DNA of 64,000 bases, from assembly GCF_021484805.1 (NCBI RefSeq), contig NZ_CP090557.1:670501-734500 (forward strand), in the 5' to 3' direction. Shown here piece by piece: positions 9,816-19,484 of this stretch. The DNA comes from Tellurirhabdus bombi. GTDB taxonomy: Bacteria; Bacteroidota; Bacteroidia; Cytophagales; Spirosomataceae. Each line of letters begins with the position of its first letter. Position 1 is the stretch's first letter. Under the pieces are notes generated by a model, which worked only from the letters and a program-made list of their open reading frames with translations, was not told where the DNA came from and did not search any database. The position numbers were made by a program, and so were the translations under genes.

Positions 9816-10763
9816 ATGCTATATATTCATGCAGTTAGCCATTACTTACCCAGTCAAGTGGTTGGTAATGAACATTTTACACAGCTCAATGGACTTTCGA
9901 GTGAGTGGATTATTGAACGGACTGGTATCAAGGAACGCCGAAAGGCCGGACCCGATGAAAATACAAATACCATGGCGCTGGAAGCGGTCCGTCGACTATT
10001 CGATGTTACCACAATCGAACCTTCCCAAATCGATTTAATCGTCGGAGCTACTTATACGCCCCACGACACAATTGTCACCCTTGCGCACGTTGTTCAGCAT
10101 AATTTAGGGGTTCCCGATATTCCGGTTGTTTCCGTTTCGACTGCTTGCTCATCCCTTCTAAATGCAATTGAAGTGGTAGAAGGCTACTTTGCCATGAATA
10201 AAGCATCCTTGGCAGTGGTTGTCGTTTCTGAGCACAATACGGCTTACAACAACGAACAGGATACGGTATCTGGTCACCTTTGGGGAGACGGTTCCTCGGC
10301 ACTGCTAATTTCCAAAGAGCGGCTGAGCGAAGATGATATGACCATTCATCATATCATAACGGGCGGAGCTGCCACAAGCGGCAAGGCAACAACGGGCGTT
10401 GTATTGAAACCTTTGGAGAAAGGGGTTATCATGCCGCATGGCCGCGATGTGTTTATTAATGCCTGTCAGTACATGCCAAAGGTCAGCATTCAGGTATTGG
10501 AGAAAGCAGGGCTGTCCCTGGATGATGTGGCGTATTTGATTCCGCATCAGGCTAATCTTCGCATTAGTATGAATGTCATCAACACCCTGAAACTTCCCGA
10601 ATCAAAGCTGCTTTCCAACATCCAGCGTTTAGGAAATACGGGTTGTTCCGGTTGCGCCATTGCTTTGTCAGAACACCGAAGCCAGTTTAAAAAGGGCGAA
10701 TGGATTGTTTTAACCGTTTTTGGCGGTGGCTATTCGTTCGGAGCCATGCTGGTTGAAGCATAA
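9816..10763 (+). CDS. 3-oxoacyl-ACP synthase III family protein (KAS III/FabH-like)
   Basis: 315 residues, usual FabH length. Thiolase-fold enzyme that condenses an acyl-CoA primer with malonyl-ACP. The Cys-His-Asn triad is complete: C111 (STACSSLL), H244 (IPHQANLR) and N274 (GNTGCSGC). The segment after the Asn reads GCSGCAIAL, where FabH usually has SAAS, so this is probably a specialised paralogue, not the housekeeping FabH. No acyl carrier protein or other fatty-acid gene is adjacent. Start ATG 9816 gives MLYIHAVSHYLP, matching the family's first beta strand. A strong terminator follows the stop at once. Confidence 0.85.
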   Translation: MLYIHAVSHYLPSQVVGNEHFTQLNGLSSEWIIERTGIKERRKAGPDENTNTMALEAVRRLFDVTTIEPSQIDLIVGATYTPHDTIVTLAHVVQHNLGVPDIPVVSVSTACSSLLNAIEVVEGYFAMNKASLAVVVVSEHNTAYNNEQDTVSGHLWGDGSSALLISKERLSEDDMTIHHIITGGAATSGKATTGVVLKPLEKGVIMPHGRDVFINACQYMPKVSIQVLEKAGLSLDDVAYLIPHQANLRISMNVINTLKLPESKLLSNIQRLGNTGCSGCAIALSEHRSQFKKGEWIVLTVFGGGYSFGAMLVEA

Positions 10764-10764
10764 A

Positions 10765-10809
10765 AAAATGGCCTACCAGCAAGTTTGTAACCTGCTGGTA
10801 GGCCATTTT
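10765..10809. terminator. Bidirectional terminator, KAS III / M1 peptidase
   Basis: Perfect 17-bp stem, 10765-10781 paired with 10793-10809 (AAAATGGCCTACCAGCA arm), 11-base loop. A/T runs on both flanks allow it to end transcripts from both convergent genes. Confidence 0.9.
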
Positions 10810-10824
10810 ATCTTTTTGAGGCTT

Positions 10825-12783
10825 TTACTGGGCCTCTCCTTTCCAGGTGTTGTTTCTAGGATTGATATCCGGCAATTTTTTATCGGGATCAATCACAACC
10901 GTGCGAAGCGCCGACGTAGTAGGTACTTTGAATGTCCATCTTCCGCCCCGCTGCCATACTTCTACGGGTAGATTAACGCGTGACTTTTTGCCATTCGTTT
11001 CCACGACTTCCACGCTGGTTGGCATGGCCATTTTTTCCAGGTTCTCAATAGTGATCAGCGAGCCTTTTTCCGGGCTATTATCAACGTATTTTACATCCCT
11101 CACCGACTGGTCCAGTTTCCAGGTTTCGTAGTAATAGCCTTTCCAGAACCAGCTCAAATCTTCCCCAGCCGCATTTTCGATAGTCCGGAAGAAGTCATAA
11201 GGGGTTGGGTGTTTAAAGGCCCAACGCTGTACATAAACCCGGAATGCGTAATCGAACCGGTCTGGTCCCAGAATTACGTCACGCAGCAATTTAAGGCCCA
11301 TTCCTGGCTTGAAATAGCCCAACGTTCCCCACGCACGCGTTTGAACCACATCTGGTCTCGTCAGAATTGGCTCGTCCCACTGAAACAAGGCGGGAGCAAG
11401 ATCGTGCATGTTAGTACGCTCGTTGTTGTATTCTCCGTTGTTAAAGTTTGCAGTAGACAGGATGTTGATAAAGGTGTTAAATCCTTCGTCCATCCAGGCG
11501 TATTTCCGCTCGTTATTCCCTACAATCATCGGGAACCAGTTATGCCCAAATTCGTGGTCGGTTACGCCCCAGAGTCCGTCTTTTTTCGACCGCCAGTGGC
11601 AGAAAACAATGCCTGGGTATTCCATACCGCCCACCACACCAGCTACGTTGGTGGCCACCGGGTAGGTATACTCCATGATGTACTTTGAATAAAATTCAAT
11701 GCAGCCTTTTACATACTCCGTTGAGCGGCCCCAGGCATCACGCCCGTCGCTTTCAACCGGATAGGCTGACATCGCCAGCGATTTCTTCCCGCTCGGCAGG
11801 TTAATCCGGGCAGCATCCCAGATAAAGGCTTTCGATGAAGCCCAGGCCACATCACGGGTGTTCTGGCACCGGAATCGCCAGGTTAGCGTTCCAGACTGCT
11901 TCGGACGGCTTTGTGGGCTATTCACTTCATCCGCCGAACGGAGCATTACCGTTTTGTCGGAGTTGCGAGCCTGCTCCATTCTTTGTTGCTGCTGCGAGGT
12001 TAGTACATCCTGCGGATTTAACAGTTCGCCAGAGCCAACCACAATGTGATTCCAGGGAGCGGTTACCGAATACTCCATGTCACCATATTCCAGATAAAAC
12101 TCACCAGCCCCCAGGTACGGCAATACGTTCCAACCCTGAATATCGTCGTAAACGCACATGCGGGGATACCACTGCGCTATTTCATAAATGTTACCGTTTT
12201 TGGTTGGCTGGATTCCTGTCCGGTCGGAGCCGTAAGCCGGAATAAGGTACGAATAAGTGATTTTCAGACGCACCGTACCGTCGTGTTTCAGGGGCTCGGC
12301 CAAGCGCACCTGCATGCGCGTATCGGTAATCAGGTAATTAAGCGGCGTCGATTTTTTGCCCTGCTCAATAGTTACCGACTGGATTTTATACCCACCCGCA
12401 AAATTCTGGTTTCCGAAACGGCCACCCGATACAGGTGTTGTCTTAGCCGACCGCGAGGTATCAGCGAATGCATTTTGATCAAGTTGTAACCATAAAAACG
12501 GCAGGTCGTCGGTACTGTTGTTTTTATACGCAATTTCGACATCGCCACTTACCGTATTCTGCTGATCGTTCAGCGTTACATTAATGCGATAATCTGCCCG
12601 ATTCTGCCAGTAACGCGGGCCCGGAGCGCCGCTACCTGTGCGGTAGTCATTACCCGGCTGCATGTTGAAAAGCGGATGAAACAGCTCGTGCGGATCATAC
12701 TTACTCGTTTCTGACGAAGTGTTTTGGGCAAATGATTGAAAAAAAACAATCAGACAGCCCAGCAGGATAGTTACTTTTTTCAT
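10825..12783 (-). CDS. M1-family zinc metallopeptidase, secreted
   Basis: 652 residues. A signal peptide ([20 protein letters not shown]) directs it out of the cytoplasm. The gluzincin signature is complete: H410-E411-F412-G413-H414, then E433 eighteen residues later (WMDEGF), and a GGMEYPG sequence that corresponds to the GxMEN exopeptidase loop. It probably removes N-terminal residues from peptides in the periplasm or at the surface. The C-terminal part (about 570-650) is beta-rich and ends after a proline/asparagine-rich tail; no type IX sorting domain is seen. It lies 84 bases downstream of the FAD/Fe-S dehydrogenase on the same strand but is separated from it by a terminator. Confidence 0.92.
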   Translation of the reverse strand: MKKVTILLGCLIVFFQSFAQNTSSETSKYDPHELFHPLFNMQPGNDYRTGSGAPGPRYWQNRADYRINVTLNDQQNTVSGDVEIAYKNNSTDDLPFLWLQLDQNAFADTSRSAKTTPVSGGRFGNQNFAGGYKIQSVTIEQGKKSTPLNYLITDTRMQVRLAEPLKHDGTVRLKITYSYLIPAYGSDRTGIQPTKNGNIYEIAQWYPRMCVYDDIQGWNVLPYLGAGEFYLEYGDMEYSVTAPWNHIVVGSGELLNPQDVLTSQQQQRMEQARNSDKTVMLRSADEVNSPQSRPKQSGTLTWRFRCQNTRDVAWASSKAFIWDAARINLPSGKKSLAMSAYPVESDGRDAWGRSTEYVKGCIEFYSKYIMEYTYPVATNVAGVVGGMEYPGIVFCHWRSKKDGLWGVTDHEFGHNWFPMIVGNNERKYAWMDEGFNTFINILSTANFNNGEYNNERTNMHDLAPALFQWDEPILTRPDVVQTRAWGTLGYFKPGMGLKLLRDVILGPDRFDYAFRVYVQRWAFKHPTPYDFFRTIENAAGEDLSWFWKGYYYETWKLDQSVRDVKYVDNSPEKGSLITIENLEKMAMPTSVEVVETNGKKSRVNLPVEVWQRGGRWTFKVPTTSALRTVVIDPDKKLPDINPRNNTWKGEAQ

Positions 12784-12842
12784 AATGTAAGGCGGCTGTT
12801 TTTGCTAATGCCTAGCCGCATCTATCTTGGAATTAAATAAAT

Positions 12843-12871
12843 CTAATCGCATCATTAGCGGATGCGATTAG
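12843..12871 (-). terminator. Terminator of the FAD/Fe-S dehydrogenase gene
   Basis: Arms 12843-12853 and 12861-12871 form a perfect 11-bp stem (CTAATCGCATC arm) with a 7-base loop. Read on the minus strand it is followed by ATTTATTTAATT. The stop codon of the dehydrogenase (12868-12870) lies inside the stem, so terminating ribosomes could melt the hairpin. Confidence 0.75.
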
Positions 12872-15828
12872 ACGGACTTTATTGTTTGTTCTTGACTATG
12901 TGCTGTTTGCGGAACGCTTGCCAATGCCTCATACAGAATCTCAGCCGGGTGTTTTGCTTTTCGGCCTGTTCCGTCTTTAATCTGGTGGCGGCAACTTGTT
13001 CCTGGCGCAGCAATAATGACTTCTTCAGGCTGCTGGCGCACGGTAGGGAACAAAACCAATTCTCCAATTTTCATGGAGATATCGTAGTGTTCTGCTTCGT
13101 AGCCAAATGAACCCGCCATGCCGCAACAACCCGACGGGATTAAGTGCACGGTATAATTTTCGGGCAGGGAAAGCATTTTTTTCGACGGAACGAGCGACGA
13201 CACGGCTTTTTGCTGGCAATGACCATGCAATTTGATCAAGCGCGTCTCTTTGGTAAAAGCATCTTTTGTAATGCGCTTAGCGTCAATTTCGCGAGCCAGA
13301 AACTCCTCAAACGTCAGGGCACTTTCGGCAATGCGTCGGGCATCCACCAGCAAGGATTCATCCACTAAATCTGGATACTCATCGCGAAACGTCAGAATGG
13401 CAGACGGCTCTATCCCAACGAGCGGTGTTTCAATGGTAATTAGCTCTTTTAAAGAACGAATATTTTTCTCCGCTATTTTCTTCGCCTGCCGCAATAATCC
13501 TTTTGATAAAGCAGCCCGCCCCGATTCGCCATGCTCGGGAATAACGATGTTGTAGCCTAATTTTTCCAGCAGCAGCACGGCTTTCTTACCTACTTCGACA
13601 TCATTATAGTTGGTAAACTCGTCGCAGAAAAGATAGACCGTTTGCTTTGTCTTTTGGCTCGCTTTCGGCCGATTCTCGAACCACCGCTTCAGGGTCGTTT
13701 TGTGCAGCAGCGGCATGGTTCGCTCGGGGTGAAACCCAACAATTTTGTTGGCGATTTTCCGCAGAGCAGCCGTATCGAAAACGGTATTATAGGCCCAGGG
13801 CACCCAGGAGGCCACGCCCGACAAAGCCGAGAAATTGGCAATTAGCCGACTCCGAATGGGCGTTCCGTTGGCATCGTAATAATGCTGCAAGAACTCTGCC
13901 TTCATTTTCGCCATATCCACGTTTGACGGGCACTCAGACTTACAGCCTTTGCAGGACAGGCATAAGTCCATGACCTCTTTAATTTCCTCGTGGTCGAAGC
14001 GGTTCTCTTTCGGGGAACGGGTCAGCATTTCGCGCAGCATGTTGGCGCGCGCCCGCGTTGTGTCCTTTTCACTGCGAGTAGCCATGTAGCTGGGGCACAT
14101 GGTGCCGCCCGAAAGCTCCGTTTTGCGACAATCGCCGGAGCCATTGCACTGCTCCGCGTGTTGCAGGATATCCTGATCATGAAAACGAAAAATCGTTTTA
14201 AATTCAGGCGTTTGCTGACCGGCTTCGTACCGCAAAAAGGTATCCATCGGAGGCGTATCCACAATCTTACCAGGGTTAAAAATTCCTTTCGGATCCCAGC
14301 TTTGTTTCAGGCTACGCATTAACTCATAATTCTTGGGGCCTACCATCTGCGGAATAAACTCGCCCCGCAAACGCCCGTCACCGTGTTCCCCGGACAAGGA
14401 CCCATCAAATTTCTTCACCAAAGTAGCAATCTCTTCGGCAATAAGGCGATACTGCTGGTGCCCTTCTTTGGTCTTTAGGTTAATGATTGGCCGCAAGTGA
14501 ATCTCCCCCGATCCGGCGTGGGCGTAGTGCACCGCCGACATATCGTTCTGCCCTAAAATGGTGTTAAACTCTCGAATAAAAGCGGGCAAATCGCGAACGT
14601 CTACCGCGGTATCTTCGATAACAGCAACGGCTTTTTCATCGCCGGGCAGGTTACTTAATAGCCCCAACCCCGCTTTCCGCAACGTCCAGACCTTTTTGGT
14701 ATCCTCACCCCACAACACAGGGAAATGATAGCCTAAACCAGCTTCCCGCATTTCGGCTTCCATTGCCGCCGCGCGTTGTTCCACATCTTCGCGGGTATCG
14801 CTTCCTAAATCGACTACCAGAATCGCCCCTGGATCGCCCTGCACAAAGAACCTATTTTTGCGCTGCTCAATGTTATCTTTTGTACACTCCAGAATGTAAT
14901 GATCGATCAACTCAACCGCCTGGGGTCTGTATTTCAGCGCAATTAGATTGGCTTGTAGGGACTCATCAACTGAATTAAAGTGCACGCAAACCAGCCCAGA
15001 TATTTTGGGTGGCAACGGAGAAACGTGCAGTTTGATCTCCGTCAGGAAACAGAGCGTTCCCTCCGATCCGGCAATCAACTGGCACATGTTAAACGCAGGG
15101 CCAGCCTCGGTATACGGAGCGCAGTTTAACAGCATGTCGAGCGCGTAACCCGTGTTTCGCCGCTCAATCGACACTTTTGGAAAGTTTTTCCGAATTTCAG
15201 ACTGGTTTGACGGATTGGCGAGAATTTCGTTGGTTACCCGATAAATGGCCCCTTCCAGCGAGTTTAGCCTGCTTTTGGCGCTGATTTCATTTGCTTGCAA
15301 CGCTCCGAAAGTTGCCTCACTCCCATCGGCCAGCAAAGCCTTTACTTCCAGCACATGCTCCCGGGTAGAACCATAAACGATGGAGTTGGACCCACACGAA
15401 TTATTGCCCACCATACCGCCAATCATGGCGCGGTTAGCCGTTGAGGTTTCTGGCCCGAAGTAGAGCCCGTATGGTTTCAAAAACAGATTCAATTCATCCC
15501 GAACCACTCCTGGCTGCACGCGCACCCAGCCTTCCTCGGCGTTGATTTCCAGGATTTTAGTAAAATGTTTGGATACATCCACTACAATTCCGGCGCCAAC
15601 CACCTGGCCAGCCAACGAGGTTCCTGCCGTGCGGGGAATAAGCGATGTGCCGTTCTCCGAAGCAAAAGCAATGAGCTTTTTGAGATCATCATGCGTCTGC
15701 GGAATAACAACAGCGAGTGGCTTCTCGCGGTAGGCTGATGCGTCGGTAGCATACAGCGTCCGCATGGTTTGGTCCGTGAATAAATCACCTTCCAGTTGAG
15801 CGGCAAGGTTTTGTAGAGACTCCTGCAT
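12868..15828 (-). CDS. FAD-linked dehydrogenase fused to Fe-S/CCG subunit (glycolate/D-lactate type)
   Basis: 986 residues, a natural fusion. Residues about 1-470 are a PCMH-type FAD-binding domain (IPRTAGTSLAGQVVG, MVGNNSCGSNSI) and an FAD-oxidase C-terminal domain (HAGSGEIHLRP, SGEHGDGRL). Then come two Cys clusters (CNGSGDC with a later CP, and CLSCKGCKSECP) for [4Fe-4S] centres and CCG-type domains with LHGHCQQKA and PSGCCGMAGSFGY. This is the GlcD-plus-GlcF architecture in one chain; such proteins oxidise a 2-hydroxyacid (glycolate, D-lactate or similar) and pass electrons to the quinone pool at the inner membrane. The substrate cannot be told. Start ATG 15828 gives a typical N-terminus. 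Confidence 0.9.
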   Translation of the reverse strand: MQESLQNLAAQLEGDLFTDQTMRTLYATDASAYREKPLAVVIPQTHDDLKKLIAFASENGTSLIPRTAGTSLAGQVVGAGIVVDVSKHFTKILEINAEEGWVRVQPGVVRDELNLFLKPYGLYFGPETSTANRAMIGGMVGNNSCGSNSIVYGSTREHVLEVKALLADGSEATFGALQANEISAKSRLNSLEGAIYRVTNEILANPSNQSEIRKNFPKVSIERRNTGYALDMLLNCAPYTEAGPAFNMCQLIAGSEGTLCFLTEIKLHVSPLPPKISGLVCVHFNSVDESLQANLIALKYRPQAVELIDHYILECTKDNIEQRKNRFFVQGDPGAILVVDLGSDTREDVEQRAAAMEAEMREAGLGYHFPVLWGEDTKKVWTLRKAGLGLLSNLPGDEKAVAVIEDTAVDVRDLPAFIREFNTILGQNDMSAVHYAHAGSGEIHLRPIINLKTKEGHQQYRLIAEEIATLVKKFDGSLSGEHGDGRLRGEFIPQMVGPKNYELMRSLKQSWDPKGIFNPGKIVDTPPMDTFLRYEAGQQTPEFKTIFRFHDQDILQHAEQCNGSGDCRKTELSGGTMCPSYMATRSEKDTTRARANMLREMLTRSPKENRFDHEEIKEVMDLCLSCKGCKSECPSNVDMAKMKAEFLQHYYDANGTPIRSRLIANFSALSGVASWVPWAYNTVFDTAALRKIANKIVGFHPERTMPLLHKTTLKRWFENRPKASQKTKQTVYLFCDEFTNYNDVEVGKKAVLLLEKLGYNIVIPEHGESGRAALSKGLLRQAKKIAEKNIRSLKELITIETPLVGIEPSAILTFRDEYPDLVDESLLVDARRIAESALTFEEFLAREIDAKRITKDAFTKETRLIKLHGHCQQKAVSSLVPSKKMLSLPENYTVHLIPSGCCGMAGSFGYEAEHYDISMKIGELVLFPTVRQQPEEVIIAAPGTSCRHQIKDGTGRKAKHPAEILYEALASVPQTAHSQEQTIKSV

Positions 15829-16366
15829 TTATCAAAATGTTACTATCGATCAACCCGATCAATTTAACAGAAAGTGTGACGAGATCAGTATTCCTTTTTC
15901 AAACCTTAAAATTAGCTATTTTTTAGCTCTTCCTCCTGCTTAAGCTGAAAAATCAATATCTAAAAAGTCCAAAAACATACTGCAAATCTTACGTCCTATA
16001 AGGCCTTACAAATGAATCAGATACCTATAATCACCCTGTTTTATCTAAACCCGATCCCAAAGCCAGCGGGAAGGTATCCGTAAGCTAGGTAATATACCTA
16101 AGTATTTACTTGGATTAAATTGGATTTAAATGTTACTAAAGTGTATTGTATTATACAATTTAATTATTGTAATTTGCTCTCTAAACTCGCCCTTTTATTC
16201 AATAAATTCATCAATATTCACCACTAAAAACATTTAAATGAATACAATAGTTACTTAGTCTTTTGCCCATTTAGGAAGTACATTCAATCATCTCGCGAGC
16301 TGTTCAAAGTTGATTGATTGAGCATCAAACCGCACTTCTTTCGTTCTCTTAACTCTAATTATACCT
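15829..16366. other. 538-base regulatory gap between the dehydrogenase and susC
   Basis: AT-rich and without a credible gene. On the minus strand, AAGGTTTG (15908-15901) is a 7/8 match to the -7 element, about 70 bases before the dehydrogenase start. Ahead of susC are a 15-base palindrome (16086-16100), a small hairpin (16145-16159, ATTGTA arms) and an ATTCAATCA / TGATTGA inverted pair (16282-16317). No exact TAnnTTTG was found ahead of susC, and no sigma/anti-sigma pair lies next to it. Confidence 0.5.
16086..16100. promoter_or_regulatory. Palindrome and ATACCTA repeats ahead of susC
   Basis: TAGGTA-ATA-TACCTA is a perfect 6+3+6 palindrome. The half-site ATACCTA also occurs at 16021-16027 and 16361-16367, the last touching the susC start. 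This could be an operator for a dimeric regulator; it is also the kind of match AT-rich DNA gives by chance. Confidence 0.3.
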
Positions 16367-19300
16367 ATGATGAATTTTTATTCCCGATCCGGTGGTCGCT
16401 ATGCGCTGAGTCAGGCCGGGGCATTTAAGCCGACTCTTGGCCAAACTAAACTGTTTAAAATTTCTTTTTTGTCTTTGGTTTTTTTGCTCTGTGCAACTCT
16501 GAGCCAAGCCGTTTTCGCCCAGGAACGTACCGTTACAGGAACCGTTCTTTCGGGAGAAGATAAGTCGCCGCTTCCAGGCGTAACGGTTCAAATCAAAGGC
16601 TCTTCTCGTGGAACCAGCACAGATTCGGAGGGTAAGTATACTTTAGCCAATGTGCCTGACAACGCTACTTTTGTTTTCAGCTTTATCGGCCTTCAGAATC
16701 AGGAAGTAGCCGTTGGAAACCGGTCGGTGGTTGACGTTCAGCTTACTTCAGACACTAAATCCTTGGAGGAAGTCGTCGTTGTTGGTTACGGAACGGCCAG
16801 ACGGAAAGACGTAACAGGATCGGTGGTGCAGGTTTCGTCGAAAGACTTTAACCCAGGTATCAACCCCAATCCTCTACAGGCCATTCAGGGGAAGGTTGCC
16901 GGTTTGACCATTACGCAACCATCTGGTGATCCCAACCAGACGCCAACCGTTCGTCTGCGGGGTTATACGTCGCTGGCTGGTGGTAGCGATCCTTTGTACG
17001 TTGTAGATAACATCATCGGTGTTCCCATCAATACCATCTCTCCAGAGGATATTGAAACAATGGACGTTTTGAAAGATGCATCCGCTGCGGCCATCTATGG
17101 TTCACGGGCGGCAAACGGCGTTATCATCGTTACGACGAAGCGCGGAAAATCGGGTCGCACAACGGTCACCTTCAACAACTATGTAGGTTTGGAAACCATT
17201 TCCAACAAACTTGATCTGCTCGATGGTCCTGGTTACCGCGCTGAAGTTAGCCGCGTTAAAGGAAATGCCTCGCTAAGTGATCAGCAACGTTTCCCAACGG
17301 GCGACTTCAACACAGACTGGTTGGGCGAAATCACTCGTTCGGCAATTAGCAACAACCACGATTTAGCTATTTCAGGTGGTTCTCCGGCGTTTAGCTACCG
17401 GGGTTCATTGAACTACATCAACCGGCCAGGTATTATTAAAAATACGGGCTTTAACCGGCTGACAGGTCGGATTAACTTGGACCAGAAGGCGCTTGATAAC
17501 CGCTTAAACATCCAGTATAACCTGGCCATGACGAATACCAATTCTCAGTTGTCAGACTGGGGAATCATCGGCCGGGCCGTTACGTTCCTACCTACCTTGC
17601 CAATTCGGAACGCCGATGGCAACTATTATGAAGTAGGTGGAAGCTTTGACCTCTTCAACCCGGTAGCCATGCTGGAAAACCAGAAGTTTGACGAGAACAA
17701 GCGGGTGATCATTGGCGGGGCTAATTTGCGGTATGAAGTTCTGGATGGTTTGACGCTCGGCGCCAATGGTGCGTACCGCAGCGAAAATACGATTCAAAGC
17801 CGTTTCTTCAACGGAGCCATTAAAGCTTATGCTGGTACAAACGGGGAAGCGTCTCGTCGTTTGTATACGACAACAGATAAATTGTTGGAGATAACGGCCA
17901 ATTACACGCGTGGCTTTGGTGAAAACAACAGCAATTTCTCGGCTTTGGCTGGTTATTCGTACCAGGACGTAACCAACGATGGTTTCGGTGCGGTAAACAC
18001 CCAGTTCATTACCAACGAAGTAGGGTACAACAACCTGGGCTTGGGAGCCGGTACGCTCGTGACACCGCGCGACAACTACGCAAGCTCTTACCGGAACCAA
18101 ACAAAACTGGCTTCGTTCTTTGGCCGGGCAACGGTTAACCTGAACGACAAGTACAACGTTACGGCTACGCTTCGTCGCGATGGTAGTTCTAAATTCGGTG
18201 CCAACAACAAATGGGCGCTTTTCCCATCCGTTGCGGTTGGCTGGACACTCACAAACGAAGATTTTTTCCCCAAAGGAAATGGTCTGAACTACTTGAAACT
18301 GCGGGCTAGCTGGGGACAAACCGGTAACTCAGAAGGCATCGGGCCTTACCGTTCCCTGCAACTTTATGGCAAACGCAACACCTATTATGATGGTGGGGTG
18401 AACGACTTTTTACCGGGTTATGGTATCACGCAGAACGCCAACCCAAACCTGCGTTGGGAAATTGTTGAAACCGGTAACGTTGCTCTTGACTTCCAACTAC
18501 TTGGTGGCCGCTTCTCTGGTTCACTGGAAGCCTACAATAAGTTGACGAAAGACATGTTGTATAACTACAGCGTTCCTGCCGACGGGGTTACGTACTTCAC
18601 CGACCGCCTGTTGGCCAACGTAGGTAAGATGCGGAACCGGGGTATAGAAATTTCCTTCGGAGGTGATGTTATCTCAAAAGGTAAGTTTAACTGGAACTCC
18701 CGCATCGTTGGTTCATTCAACCGCAATACCGTCGTTTCGCTGTCAAGCGAAGATCTGGAAGCGGGTCTGGTACGCTTCAGTGCTTTTGGTGGCCGTGGTT
18801 TGTCAAACGTGTTCTCTGCGATTCTTCAGGAAGGCCGTCCTCTGGGTGAGTTCAACAATGTGCCTCATTTCGTTGGTTTCAGCGAGGCTGGCAAAATGCT
18901 GCTCGAAGCCCAGAACGGTGATGTTGATACAACAAGTAACTTCTCTCTGGCCCGGGTTGGCTTTAACGCCGGTAACCCACAGCCATTCATGACGGCTTCG
19001 TTTATCAACACATTCCGGTATGGCAACTTTGACCTGAACTTCCAGCTACGTGGCGTTTTTGGTAACAGCATTCTGAACAACCTGCGGTCGAACCTGATGA
19101 TTCCAGGATCTATTCTTGAAACTAACATGTTAAGAGACATCAGCCAGATTCCAGCTAACTTTAGCACAAACCAGTTGTCTGACTTCTGGATTGAAAACGC
19201 TTCTTTTGTGCGGCTGGACAACTGGCAAGTGGGTTATAACCTGAAAGTTACGAGCAAATACATTACCAATGCGCGTGTTTATGCCGGGGGAAATAACCTG

Positions 19301-19462
19301 TTCATTATAACTAAATACAAAGGAGTTGACCCAGAGTTGGAAGTCAAAGGTGATTTGGGTGATGGCGGTTTTGGCCAGGCTCCAAACCCACTCGGACTCG
19401 ACGCAGGCGGTATCTATCCAAAAACCCGCTCGTTCCAACTTGGCGTCAATCTGACTTTCTAA
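16367..19462 (+). CDS. SusC/RagA-family TonB-dependent outer-membrane transporter
   Basis: 1031 residues. After a long basic leader and hydrophobic stretch ending near AVFAQ, residues about 56-130 are a carboxypeptidase-regulatory-like domain (VTGTVLSGEDKSPLPGV), then the TonB box/plug junction (SLEEVVVVGYGTARRKDVTGS), the plug (VRLRGYTSLAGGSDPLYVVDN, IETMDVLKDASAAAIYG), and a beta barrel that ends in an aromatic strand (SFQLGVNLTF). It would import oligomeric substrates across the outer membrane with energy from TonB/ExbBD, with the SusD-like lipoprotein encoded 22 bases downstream as its lid. The substrate is unknown; no glycoside hydrolase is in the locus, which argues against a classic polysaccharide utilisation locus. 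Confidence 0.95.
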   Translation: MMNFYSRSGGRYALSQAGAFKPTLGQTKLFKISFLSLVFLLCATLSQAVFAQERTVTGTVLSGEDKSPLPGVTVQIKGSSRGTSTDSEGKYTLANVPDNATFVFSFIGLQNQEVAVGNRSVVDVQLTSDTKSLEEVVVVGYGTARRKDVTGSVVQVSSKDFNPGINPNPLQAIQGKVAGLTITQPSGDPNQTPTVRLRGYTSLAGGSDPLYVVDNIIGVPINTISPEDIETMDVLKDASAAAIYGSRAANGVIIVTTKRGKSGRTTVTFNNYVGLETISNKLDLLDGPGYRAEVSRVKGNASLSDQQRFPTGDFNTDWLGEITRSAISNNHDLAISGGSPAFSYRGSLNYINRPGIIKNTGFNRLTGRINLDQKALDNRLNIQYNLAMTNTNSQLSDWGIIGRAVTFLPTLPIRNADGNYYEVGGSFDLFNPVAMLENQKFDENKRVIIGGANLRYEVLDGLTLGANGAYRSENTIQSRFFNGAIKAYAGTNGEASRRLYTTTDKLLEITANYTRGFGENNSNFSALAGYSYQDVTNDGFGAVNTQFITNEVGYNNLGLGAGTLVTPRDNYASSYRNQTKLASFFGRATVNLNDKYNVTATLRRDGSSKFGANNKWALFPSVAVGWTLTNEDFFPKGNGLNYLKLRASWGQTGNSEGIGPYRSLQLYGKRNTYYDGGVNDFLPGYGITQNANPNLRWEIVETGNVALDFQLLGGRFSGSLEAYNKLTKDMLYNYSVPADGVTYFTDRLLANVGKMRNRGIEISFGGDVISKGKFNWNSRIVGSFNRNTVVSLSSEDLEAGLVRFSAFGGRGLSNVFSAILQEGRPLGEFNNVPHFVGFSEAGKMLLEAQNGDVDTTSNFSLARVGFNAGNPQPFMTASFINTFRYGNFDLNFQLRGVFGNSILNNLRSNLMIPGSILETNMLRDISQIPANFSTNQLSDFWIENASFVRLDNWQVGYNLKVTSKYITNARVYAGGNNLFIITKYKGVDPELEVKGDLGDGGFGQAPNPLGLDAGGIYPKTRSFQLGVNLTF

Positions 19463-19484
19463 CACTCATTAACAGTATATCAAC

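Noticed and set aside
11209-11688. 159-codon plus-strand frame opposite the M1 peptidase
   Set aside because: Covers the conserved zinc-site coding region on the other strand and has no domain of its own.
15900-15908. Promoter of the FAD/Fe-S dehydrogenase
   Set aside because: Only a 7/8 match to the -7 element with no -33 TTG; mentioned in the gap entry but not listed as a promoter.
17588-18319. 243-codon minus-strand frame opposite susC
   Set aside because: Shadow of the SusC barrel coding sequence; no domain, no promoter or terminator of its own.
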